Source: Anopheles merus | Taxonomy: Eukaryota; Arthropoda; Insecta; Diptera; Culicidae | Direction of reading: 5' to 3' | Assembly: GCF_017562075.2 (NCBI RefSeq) | Contig: NC_054083.1 | Span: 40,035,255 to 40,099,254 of the forward strand | Length of the DNA: 64,000 nt | Part shown: positions 13,044-24,100 of the stretch, piece after piece | Layout: each line of letters opens with the position of its first letter | Numbering within the stretch: position 1 is the stretch's first letter | Translations under genes and position numbers: made by a program | The notes under the pieces: model-generated | Told to the model about the DNA's origin: nothing | The model's database searches: none | Seen by the model: the letters and a program-made list of their open reading frames with translations, nothing else

Positions 13044-13711
13044 ATGCGGCCGCTGCAAGTTCCCGCCTGGTTGCACATTTCCTACGAGGAGAAGAAGCTG
13101 ATTGCGTACCTGGCCGGAAGCGGTACGACTGCCTGCAGCCTGTACCTGCTCACTATGGCCGGCCGGTCGCTGAGCTTTTCCGACCAAACTAGTCCTTGCT
13201 TTTCGGAAAACAGTGGTGAGTTTAGATACCGAGCAAGTGTACGGTTCGTTACGGTTCACTTTACATTCTCAATGGCTTCCCATCCCTTTTCCAGCGTACA
13301 ATCTGGAGATAACGCTCGTGGTCATCCTGTCCATCATCTATCTCGTTATTGGGGGAGCATTTTTCTGGGGCATTTGGCAGGAAAAAGCCAAATATCTGCT
13401 GCCCTTTCTGTGCTTTCTCGTTGCTGCCACCGGGTTCCTGGGGCATGCCCATATCGATTGGATGCTTTTCGAGGCCGGTACGGGCGAGCGACAGTTTGGG
13501 ATTTTTGCGTTCATCTTTGCCACGCGTGAGTGTTGATTGTTCGATCCCGAGAAAGTAAGCAGTTGAAGTGATCGGGGTTTTTTTGTTTGTCTTTTCAGTG
13601 GTACTTACATTTGCCAGTACAATCATTCTTCTGCTGTATCGTGAAATGAACTCGGATAAGCGTGTGAAAAAGGGCAATTTTGAAGTGTTCTATAATGATG
13701 AAAAATATTAA
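13044..13711 (+). CDS. Unidentified 171-residue four-pass membrane protein, three exons
   Basis: The coding exons are 13044-13215, 13295-13525 and 13599-13711. The introns are 79 and 73 bp, both phase 1, with GTGAGT donors and pyrimidine-rich CAG acceptors. The joined length is 516 bases, giving 171 residues and TAA. The start ATG has A at -3 and is the first in-frame ATG after an acceptor-like CAG, so a 5'-UTR intron is likely. Four hydrophobic spans are visible at about residues 19-39, 62-84, 91-111 and 125-148. There is no cleavable signal peptide. Between spans 1 and 2 is a loop of about 20 residues with one Cys, and the short tail is charged (NSDKRVKKG) and ends NDEKY. By the positive-inside trend both termini are probably cytoplasmic. 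I do not recognise the family; a small insect-specific four-span protein is the best description. No neighbouring gene informs its role. The continuous frame reading through intron 1 is an artefact of that intron having no stop in frame. Confidence 0.82.
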
Positions 13712-13895
13712 CAGTAATAAGTGCTGTTGAGTGTTTGTAACCCAAATGAGGTTACCATTCTACCGGTTACCGCAAAAGGTTACCATTTTAGTGACGGAAA
13801 ATAATTATCGAAATTTGATGTTGTTTAAGTATTAGTAAAGTTTCTATAGTGATAAAGTTTTAAGGGTTTTTTTAGTGTCTAATTCTCTTAAAAAA

Positions 13896-13901
13896 AATAA
13901 A
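13896..13901 (+). promoter_or_regulatory. Candidate polyadenylation signal
   Basis: AATAAA lies 185 bases after the stop codon of the four-span gene, in an A-rich context. This is a normal 3'-UTR length for a small dipteran gene. The call rests on hexamer and position only. Confidence 0.45.
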
Positions 13902-14040
13902 ATATAGCTGTGGATATTTGTTCATGGTAGGACCAATGTAGTTGTAAAGTTTCAAGCGATTGCCATATCGAAAAATGCAAGAAGAAAAACCTTCTCCAAT
14001 CAAACACTTTTTTTGAGGTTCCTCAATATATTCCATGGTG

Positions 14041-14124
14041 TCTTCATAAGAGTGTCTTCGTAAGAGTGTCTTCGTAAGAGTGTCTTCGTAAGAGTGGCTT
14101 CGTAGGAGTGTCTTCGTAAGAGTG
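14041..14124. repeat. 14-bp minisatellite, six copies
   Basis: Six head-to-tail copies of TCTTCGTAAGAGTG fill exactly 84 bases. Copy 1 has one change (A for G at position 6) and copy 5 has two (G for T at position 1, G for A at position 9). The other four copies are identical, which implies recent expansion. A 14-bp period cannot keep a reading frame, so it is not a coding repeat. It lies about 140 bp past the likely poly(A) signal of the four-span gene. Confidence 0.97.
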
Positions 14125-17100
14125 AGCCACAATTCAACACCTTATGTGGATGCGCTCCAGAATCCTACTCACTAACAAACAAATAGAGAATTCTGAATAT
14201 TTCAGATCAATGAGACATAATGCAAGCTCACATAGGCATTCTTGTCCAGCAGACACTATAGATGTACTCAGTCTGTTGCGCACAGATCATACCAACCTCG
14301 GACATAACCATGTCTACTATCTCGTCTGCAGTGTCGTTGTTTATTGGTAGAATCGACCTCAACATTCATCGAAGGATGTTCAAATGATCTATGCAAAAGT
14401 GTTTGATTCTCTGTTCGATAGTGATATCTTAAAATGCACTACAATTGTACCGACTCTTCCAATGTTCCTGCATAGACATTGTTAATTGTTAATCTAATTA
14501 CATTTAAAGAGAATTTTGAGGTTTTGACATCAAGAATCCTCTAATCATTTTTGAAAAAAGGCATGAATTTTGTAACTTAATATTTCATACGACTATTAGC
14601 TTAGAGTTTGACAACCACAATAGGTTGTCAAAGACCTCTTTTAAAAATTCCTGATTCTCTTAAGCAATCCTGTCGTGTCGTGTCATTGTCTTGAGCTCAC
14701 AGTACGCCCTAACAAAGCTGTAACACTTTGTAAAAGCAAACTTCCAACACACTTATCTACCCAGGCTTCCCCATTGCCTCCCGCAAAAGCATAACAGCAG
14801 CCCGATAGCATTACCGTTCTCCGCCGCAACCAAACTTGAAAACTTGCCGCTCTCCCCTCGAGGCAATGCACAAAACGTGCGGCGACCCGTTCTGCCGCAC
14901 GCTAATTAAACTGCAGTTCACGACAAAATCACGACTTCCAAAACCCAACCCACCCACGGACCCACCTTCCGGACACGGCGCGTTTCCCCCTGCGGCCGAT
15001 TCCCACCCACCCACAGTAGTAAAATTGTGAGCAAGCAGTAAACAACGCTGATTTGCTGTCCTTTTTTCTAATTGCCAATAAACGATTTCGTTTTAAAAAA
15101 GGTTTATCTCCTCCGCCGGTGGTGCGTGGTGCTAATAACCATTCTCACCGTTGTAGGCCCTGCAGCATATGTTTACTATCACTGCCGCCAAACGGTTGAA
15201 GAAACCCCCCACCACCGGTTTCTTGGACAAGAGTGTGTCAGCGAACGTGTGTGTGTGTGTGTGTCTACGGCGGGGTTAGTACCGTAATTAGCCAGCCGCC
15301 CGAATCGTCAAGGAGTGCTCACATTATTGACATTTTTTGTCTAGTCTTCGCGAAGGTGCAAACACCTTCGCACACGCAAAGCAAACCTAGAACATGCACT
15401 GCTGCCAATCGGTACGTGCAGGTGCAAACAGGTAGTTTCTACCACCCAGTAAATTCCGTACCAATCCTGGGGAGAAGTGCGAACCGGTCAATTGCTGTGT
15501 ACGATATAAAACGCATTACTTAACAAATCGTGCACCGTAAAAAAAAACTCATTTATGTAGGCAGGCCGCAGCTTTTATGCTCTGCCAGAGGGTTTCGAGT
15601 TTGCTAATTTTTAGCATCGATCGTAACCATTTGATAATGACCTCGGACCTCGGTGTGCCTGGCCTGCCTAGTTTCCATGCTGCTTCGCCAGACCTATGAG
15701 TGGCGATCGTGAGGACGAAATTTTCCCTTACCAAAAACGTAAATAATGCTCATAAAAGAACGCATGATCGATCAAAGCTGAGCTGCGTTCGAAATCGATC
15801 GAACGAGGCAGTGAGCGAGTGTGCGCGGCTTTGATTAACTCACGATTTTGGCGCAGATCAGCGATCGATCTGCGCAGAAGGAACAGAGTGTCTGGGCTGC
15901 AATTGCCAAATCGGTTCGCCATGGCACGAATGAATTATTTGGGCCCCGCGTCGGTGGTCGGTCGGCAGTCGAGTTTAGCAACGCAACGTTTAAACGACTT
16001 CATTTTGGAGCAGCAGTTGCTGCTGAGCTGAGGCGGCGAAGGAGCATTGGCAGCCGTTGTCTAGCAAACCTCCTCTTGGTTAGAAATTTTAAAAGTGGTA
16101 CATTTTCACCCCAAAAACCCCGTTTGGCAATCATTTCGCTGTCGGTTTAACAAATCGCTCTCCCGCTCTCACACACACACGCACTTGTCATACGGTGTAG
16201 AGCCTGGCAGGCAAAGGCGACTCGAATATAGAAAAAAATGTGCCCACGACTTCAAACCTACCCCCCGCAAGACAACCCAGCGGAACTGAACCAGATGTGA
16301 CCTTGCATTCCGTGACCGGCTCTCGAGAGACCAACGCTGGTGAATGCTGGCCGACTGGAGCGCACGATGCAACGCACCCCGACGATGCTAGGCGGCTCTT
16401 GCACCACAGTCACCGACCGACCACGGACTTTCGTGCGGTCGCAGCACACACGCACGGAGTGTCTTTCCCGCTTTCCTCTAGCCTTGTTCAGGGGCATCCT
16501 TGATCGGGCATCTTTTGTAACGGAGCTTCGGGGTGGCGTTTTCCTTTAATCGTTACCAACCATACGTTCTCTCACACATAGCAGCCGAATATATATGTGT
16601 GGCTGTGTGAGCGCCTTTTTTCCTCCCCTGTTACAAATGATTATGTTTTACGTTTCATCGCTTCATCAACACGGGGCTCAATTTCAAGCCAGTCGAAAAT
16701 TCCAAATTTAATTTAACATATTTTATAACATCCGCCCTGCACAAAACCGTTGCCTCACTGAAATTCATTTGGCTGCCGCGAGAATGTGGTAATAATCCGC
16801 ACGCACGCACCTTTTATGCAGGCCTTTTGCGCACCCTTTCCTCGTGCAGCATTAAACATAAACTCCGAATGAGGGAAAACTGCGTGGTGTGGCGTGGTTT
16901 TTTTCTTTTACGTAAAGCGTGTTGTGATGCCGGAAAGGTGAAAAACGCAGCGGGAAGATGAGGTTTTGCGTTGTTTTTTCTTTTCTTTTTCCGTTTAATT
17001 AAGTGCATTATGAAATTGATACTGCCCTGCTTAATCGTTTGCCGGGGAGCTAGTACGCGCAACTAGGGCTGGGCTGGAGCTGCCTTAACAAAACGCGCCA

Positions 17101-18995
17101 CCAAGGCAATCAATCAAAATGCAATTAAATCAACAACTTCATTGCTAGCCGCCGGGGCAGTGGTCCCCGGTTTGGCCATTTCCAGGCAAACACACATACA
17201 CACACATACTGGCCATCCATTCATGTCACTAGAGGGTGGCATGGTAGCAATTGAACGACACACTAATGGCGCTGGTGTGACGAAACGAGCTCATCAGCGA
17301 TAGTAGAACAATTCTTCGGCTCGGCAGTTCTTGAATGGAACCTGCCGAGCGATTTGCTATTATTTCCACCTGAATTGCTACAGTTATCGTGCCTCCGTCC
17401 GTCCGTTCGACCCCCACAGCTCCTAATACCTTTACCACGGAGCTACGAAACAATACGTACGAAAATGGCGACATTTTCCGTGGCAAGTAGCCCGCGCACG
17501 AAGGGTTTGCAAATATCACCACACTTCGCATCGCACCATGCGAACGACTCTTCCCACCCCCGGGCCGGCTTCGAACAATGCACCTGCAGAAGACAAACAC
17601 ACCGGGGACGTACGCCGCGTGATGTAGGGCAAAGACAGATCTACAACAGGTGCAAACATATGTTTTCGAAAGCCGAGAAGGAGAGGGGAAAAAACGTGTC
17701 ACTGATTAGATTAATCTCAGCTCACGACACTGCCTTAATTAGTGTAATCATGGGCTACCGGGCTACAGAAACCTGCTGCCAAGGAGTAGGAAGGGCACTT
17801 TTTGCTTCTCTTTCTTGTTGTTTTTTTGTTGCTGTTACTGCTGACCATTTACAGCACCGCGAGTAGTGCACCACCTGCGCACAAACGCTGCACTTAAGAG
17901 TTGTTGGCTACACTAGTTTTGCCTTATTTTTTGCCGGCACGCATTATCAGCGACTAGCGATTATGGGCTATTTCAGATCCGTTTCTAGCACGAACGAACC
18001 CGCCAGGGTCGCAAGAAGTTTTATCCAAACCCCTTTTTCCAAAGCGTCGAAAGTATGTGAACCTGCAAGCCACCTCTCATTTCTCATTTTTGATAGAAAG
18101 ACCCCTTTTTAGCCCAGATTACCACGCACGGTATCGTTTACTGAAAATGTCCACCAAAAAGCAAACAAAAAAAAAATGCCTAACAAGACCAACTTTATTA
18201 TGTACCACCGGGGCCACTGGTTGGTTTGTGTTTCGGTTTTCGCTTATGAAACGTCGTTAAATGCAGGCGGTGCCCGGCCGTACACAAATTACTTTCGCCC
18301 GGCGCGCTGCTTGAGTTATTGTGATATCCCCAAAACCGTCATCCGGTGGCCGTCACGGACAGTTGGTCGCTTGCATAAGCGCATAAGCGCGTTGCCGCAG
18401 CGTCCGGATACAAACCGTCCGGTTTCTCACGGGGTCTGGGCGCGCGCGCGCGCCTGTTGTCACAAACTGCAGTACCTGAAGAAGGATGGAGAGCACATTG
18501 TTAAGCGCGAGCTAAAGTGTGGCCCAGTGAATGGGGTCCGAAGCCCACTTTGGGAAGCTTTGCTAATCTCTGCTGGCCAATTATGACCGTGACATGGCGG
18601 CCTGGGTCGATCAAAACAAATCTCCCTATTTTTTTGTGCGAAACTTGCAATCGAGAAGCAAGGCGATTAATATGCTTCCGTCTCGAAAGATGCAAATCGT
18701 GTACGGATTGATGGTAGAACGCCCATTGATAGACTTTATCTTGAAGCTGGAGTTTATTGGCTTTAAACATCGCTGCTAGAAGACAAACCATTCTAAAGCT
18801 AAGCTCTTACACCTTCAATACAGAGAGGCACTCCAGTAAAGACCGGAGATGGTGGAGGCCGTGAATGATTAGAACACCTGCCACCAAGCACAATTTACTC
18901 GCGCGGTGGACTTCCTTTCTCCATCGGTAGATCGATTAGGCACCACCGCAGTACCATTAATTTAAGCAGCCACGATTAAAGTGTGCCCCTGCACA
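14125..18995. other. Non-coding stretch with short inverted repeats
   Basis: The first 550 bases are AT-rich, and the rest is GC-balanced. Inverted repeats lie at 14607-14632 (10-bp arms, 6-base loop) and 15851-15875 (9-bp arms, 7-base spacer). A (GT)8 tract lies near 15247 and an alternating CG run, possible Z-DNA, at 18441-18453. Overlapping frames of about 160 codons on both strands at 17229-17866 look like chance. Confidence 0.5.
14607..14632. repeat. Perfect 10-bp inverted repeat
   Basis: TTTGACAACC at 14607-14616 and its exact complement at 14623-14632 are separated by ACAATA. Together they would form a small hairpin. There is no terminal-repeat partner or T-run to suggest a transposon end or a terminator. 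Confidence 0.6.
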
Positions 18996-19026
18996 GCCTC
19001 CGTCCACTTGGCAGGTGGACGGAGGC
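18996..19026. repeat. Perfect 12-bp GC-rich hairpin
   Basis: GCCTCCGTCCAC at 18996-19007 and its exact reverse complement at 19015-19026 flank a 7-base loop (TTGGCAG). A stem this long and GC-rich is rare by chance in a window of this size. The stem is too short for a microRNA precursor, and no T-run follows. Function is unknown. Confidence 0.75.
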
Positions 19027-21076
19027 AAATGATATCCGGTCGTAAACAAAAAAAAAGCAGTCACAGCAACACTGCTGTTCGTTCACTTGCAAGATAGAGA
19101 TCTGGAGGTGGGAAAATAACACTCCAAAGATCATAAGCGAGCGGTGGCAAGAAGAGGACCTGAATCGAGTTCAAACACCGAGACCCTAGAAGCCATTGCG
19201 TTGACAAATTCCATTTCGGGGAGACACAACACACACTAGGACCTACCACCACGCAGCTACGAGCCCTTGCAAAACCCGGCCGATCCATCCGATTCCGTCA
19301 CTAATTGATTTGTCACGCATCGTGATCAAGTGATATCGATTAACTTGGCAGACAAACGGTCGTCCCGGGCACCGGCGACGTTTGAAATGAAGGCTCATTG
19401 GGGAGAGTGTGTTTCGGCGTTCGGAACACGAGCAGTGTGTGGAGGCTTTCGGTGGAGATGAAGACATCTCGATCACTGAAATTGGGTATGCGGTAGAGAC
19501 GATAAAATCTGCTTGCTTCACATTTGTTTAAGGTGGCTTTTGATGGGCAATTAAAAATTAATTCGCTTCGCCTCTGAGGGCTGCACGGTATTGACATTTG
19601 GCTCTGTTTTACATGGCCTCGGACAGCTGTTGTTGCTGATGTTTCTGGTGTAGATTGTTATCATTATCGTTCATCGATCCTTGAAATGAATGATGCCTAC
19701 CGTGATGATTCATGTTATGAATCTTTTGAATAGAGGAATCAATTTCAACATCGAAATTAACATGGTTTCTATAGTTTCTAACATTTTGAAGATATCTTAG
19801 CATATTCTGTAATAAATCCTTTGTGAAACAATACATCCCCAGGAAGTCCTCCAAGTAGTTCAATACCACATCAAACCTTATCTTTAAACAATCATAATTA
19901 ATGCTTGTTCCAAACCAAGAAGCAAGTCTCGAAAAATATCTCCATAAAACAGCAAATCGCTAAGTAAATCTTCCAAACTGTATATCTACCAAGGAGCCGC
20001 TACTCTTTTAATTAGCATACATTTATTGTCAAAGGGCGCGACAAGATACGCAACAAGAACCTGAAACCCTCGCTTTTGTTGGTGACATTATAGAGCAATC
20101 ATAAAATAAGGGACGTGGGTTTTATGCCCAAAACATTGGTTATGACACCAACGCCTTCGCGCACCTTTCTCCTCAAATATGCTATAATTGGACGTCGTGT
20201 GAAACCTAACCTAGTCTACCAATACTATAGCTCTAGGAGGGCCCTAACCCGTTCTTCTGGCAGGAAACCCTTTTGCCGCAAGGAACAACTGTCAGACCCT
20301 CGTCTCATTATGCCAACCGGGCGCAATTCTAGCGGTTGCAAAAGCAACTAGCCTATTCTTTTGATTTTAATGCACCAAAGCTTAGCACAAAAGTTCCCAA
20401 AAACATGTTTGACATTTTTGGCAACAGGGATAAAATGCGTCTTAGTTTTTTTTTTCTTTCATCGCTACTTTAAAAGGAGCGTAACGCGCTACCTTAAAAA
20501 AAGCAACCTGTCAAATCGTTACACCGGCAATCGATGATGGTAAGATAAACGATTTGGAGCTGCTCGCTAACGGTACAGTGGATCAATGCTACCAACTCGT
20601 ACGCCCTTCCGGGAGTTGGTTTCGTACGCAATTACAACGCCAAGAAAAAGAAGAAGAAAAACACGTTCCCCACCCTACTGTACAATACTGGCCGTATTAA
20701 TCATAATGGAAGTCTCACGTCTCGGGGAGACTACGCTCCGCACGACGCAAGCAGCAGCGCAATGAAGAGCCGCAGCCTACACCTTCGGCACTGTTCTTTG
20801 TCCTCGGCCGAGGTCGAGGTGTGGCCAACGATGTGATCATAATCGCGTGAGATTCTACCTCACCACGCCACCCAAGCCACCGGATCGAAATGTCAAACGC
20901 GCTCATGATCGAACCGCGTTCCCGGTCTCTACAGCGGCTGCCTTTCAGTTTCGATGCCGTTTTTGTTCAACCGGTGGCGGTTAAAACTAAACCAAACAGC
21001 CACACTCGACGCGGAAGTCAACTCGGGAGAGCAACCAGAGCACCTGCTCCTAGCAGTGTTTTACACGGTGGTGGCC

Positions 21077-21080
<4 letters not shown>
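19027..21080. other. Non-coding stretch
   Basis: An AT-rich island at 19610-20110 carries an open minus-strand frame of about 117 codons, from roughly 19962 to the stop at 19609. Its 3' half is rich in His, Gln and Asn. Frames of this length occur by chance at this base composition about once in such a window, so I do not call a gene. No RNA gene or transposon is visible. Confidence 0.5.

Positions 21081-21164
<84 letters not shown>
21081..21164. repeat. (CA)42 microsatellite
   Basis: This is an uninterrupted 84-base CA run flanked by AAAA on both sides. It is long enough to be highly polymorphic. The frames through it that spell HTHTHT are artefacts. Confidence 0.99.
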
Positions 21165-21168
<4 letters not shown>

Positions 21169-24100
21169 CAACTGTACCGTAAGCTCCCAAATCACTTTTC
21201 GGCACGCTCATGGAAGTTGGCAGGCATGTGAGTGGTTGACTTGTGCCGGTGGTTTCGGCAAATTAATTCTGGACTGTGTGGTGGTTTGATTGCTTTTGCG
21301 ATTGTACCTCTCCTAGCCGGATGTTTTGGGAGGGTTCGGTTCGGTTACCGCTGCGAAAAAAAACCACATATTTCCCTATCAACAACGGCGTATAATGCTC
21401 ATACCGTCAGGGACAATGTCAAGCGATTGCGAAAGTCAATGTCAAAATGTGGCTCAAAACGATCGTCCACAGCACACAGAACTCGTGTGGTAAGTTGTAA
21501 TGTGAATTTTAATTTCATGCTAGTTTTCTTCCACAGCGTGTTTTATCTTTACTCCTGCTTCAAGTTCCGTCATCGTTTCGCTCTCCAAGGCATGGCTGGA
21601 CACTTTGCCACTCTGTTTTGTTGCTTTCCGTTTCCCACACGTGCGTAGGACATACGGGAATGACTCACGGGAGGGGTAGCGTTGAGCAACATAGCCTGCA
21701 GCAATCTAACCACTTGAGTCCACCATATCGTCCAGCGTCCCATAATCCGAGGTGTTAGACAACTTACGAAAGAAATTTAGATTCGAGAATCAGCCTCAGA
21801 TAGTGACGCGCCGTGCTGAAGGACGTGATTCGTGTCAGCAGATAGGATCCGCCAACACCATTTCATCATTCGTCATAATCTTTCACACAACACGGGCACA
21901 GTCGTTGCACTGCCGTTGCTACATGGTTATCCCGCCACAGTTGCCGGTGTGTTGCCGGAGCTGAAAGGAATTCAGCCGCTCGGAGTCGGCCTTGATCGGG
22001 CGTTTCGGCAGCTAGCAACTGTGCGCCCGGTGTGACAACTTTTACCACCCAAAAATAAAAAAAGACATATCATCTACTAAAAACAAAAACAAGCCCTCTC
22101 AACACGGACCGATAGGGGAGGCCTGCAGACCTGCAGAGTACCAACAGAAAACCCGATAAAAAGGAAGTCTAGCTTGGCCGATGTCTCGCAGTGTGTCGCT
22201 CGAAATCACAGCAGCTCGTAAATATGCTCGTAACACCCGCGGACCCGAACTCGTTTCCATGCCACTGATAATCATGCCTCTGACAAGGCCACCATGGTAT
22301 ATGCTGTGACAGGTGCAGGATGCAGAAGTAGGAACACCCGGATAAGTGCTCAAACGCCGTACCGGTAGCGGGAGGGTTACAACTTTCGAAACATCAGTGC
22401 CGAAAACAACACGCTGGAGCCTCGGGGGGAGAAGTCATCACGGGGGCTGTGGTGTTGGAGCACTTGAGAGCAAACGTGCAAGATCGCCTTCCTATGTACG
22501 GTGGAGTTTGAACGCCTCTCTGTTGGGGGGGGGGGGGGAGGAGTGATCTTGCGCACTGGGAGGACATCTAAAAGCGCAGGGTCGGCAATGTCGACCAGTT
22601 TCGACGAGTGGGCCGAAGACCGAGTCTCGGACCCGTTTTAGGAAAACCGTTCGCCAAAGGGCCAATCGTTAAGACAGCTTCCCCCTATGTCCTGCACCGA
22701 ACGGTACTTGCTGCTTGCTCTTCTGGCCACGGATTAACCCGAGCCAGGCCCGGACACGCGAAACGACATTCTTGACCACGGCTCCACGCACTGGCTGGTG
22801 CACTGGTTTTAGAGCATTTTAATAACCTGAAATTGGAGCCTGTGCTCGGGTCGAGTTAAACCGCGCCGCCCAACGACCTTGTCCGTGATAGGCGGAGAAT
22901 TGAGAAATAAAAATATTAATAAGACGGGCTGCAACTGCTGCTTAATTTGATGTAATCGATAATAAAAGTGGAATATGGTTATTTGGAGCGCACCAATCAA
23001 TCTCGACGATGATGGAAGGTTGTTTGATGGTTGAGTGAATTTGTTTTCCGAGCAGAACGTTGAGTGATACTTCCTTATCAAAGCAACGCTGTGCCGTTCT
23101 GGGGCGAGCAAGGAACCTGATCTTGTTATGTTTTTAATTGATTGCACCATATATAGCTCCGATGTCGTTGGACCACTTTCAAACATTCTTGAATTTGATC
23201 TACAGTAATTGGTTTATTTGTCTGCAACCTAGACATGTGTCTCGTGTATTTAAACTTGTTCAACTTCTTTTGAATGAGAGCCTTTTTTGTTACTAAACGA
23301 TTTATTCAAAAGCTCTAGAAAGAAATCACAATGATGAGAGAAAGAGTTGCTTCTTTAGAGCATTGAAGCTTGAGTTTGTAGAACGTGGTGCGCTTACCAC
23401 ACTACACTACGAATCTCACTAGGAAAATAACTCGCTAAATGGTACTTTGAAATGTTACATCAGGCACATACAGCTCTGGTTTAACACATTCACTCCAAAA
23501 GAACACAAGAAATACGGTGCGGAATATTTCAATTTACCCTTTTTCATTCTAAAAATTTCTTTTACACGACTGAAAATGAACCACCGTGGCAATGAATTCG
23601 CTTTTATTCCCAACATTGAACGAATTCTACCCCCCGTTCCATCCTCCATTCAGGGGCCCGTCTACCTCGATGCCTTACTTTATCATTTCATTTCATAATT
23701 TATGCTCCTTTGCCCGACCCGCGAACAAGCAGCACAATTAGCAGCAATTTCCACGAATGCACCCGCCGAGGACTGGTGGAGATAATTTATTATTTACACG
23801 AAGGCAAAACATCAGCCGCGCACGCGGTACGCGAGTTGTCCGCGTGCGCACCCGCGTATTCCGCCTCCCAGAAGCACCCCAGAGATGCACTTACCTATGC
23901 GCTGCGCTCTTTGCACCAAAAGCATACTTCTCGGGCTATAGGACTTCGCAGTGCTTGTGAGGAATGCGCACGGATACAGACACAACCTCGTGCAACATTC
24001 CGAGGGCACTACGTAAAGTTAATTATGCCACCCGCACGCACGCCACCAGAAAGGGAGGGGAGCAAGACAGCAGTGGTATTATTTATTCAGAACGTTTAGG

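Noticed and set aside
12984..13529. Single uninterrupted frame covering exon 1 and intron 1 of the four-span gene
   Set aside because: After 13215 it leaves the protein-like sequence and reads intron and off-frame exon 2. The spliced model is far better.
17229..17866. 157- and 170-codon frames on opposite strands
   Set aside because: They are mutual shadows with no preferred strand and no known motif.
20890..21289. Frames of about 110 codons through the (CA)42 tract
   Set aside because: The HTHTHT core is the repeat itself, and the flanks show no coding or splice signals.
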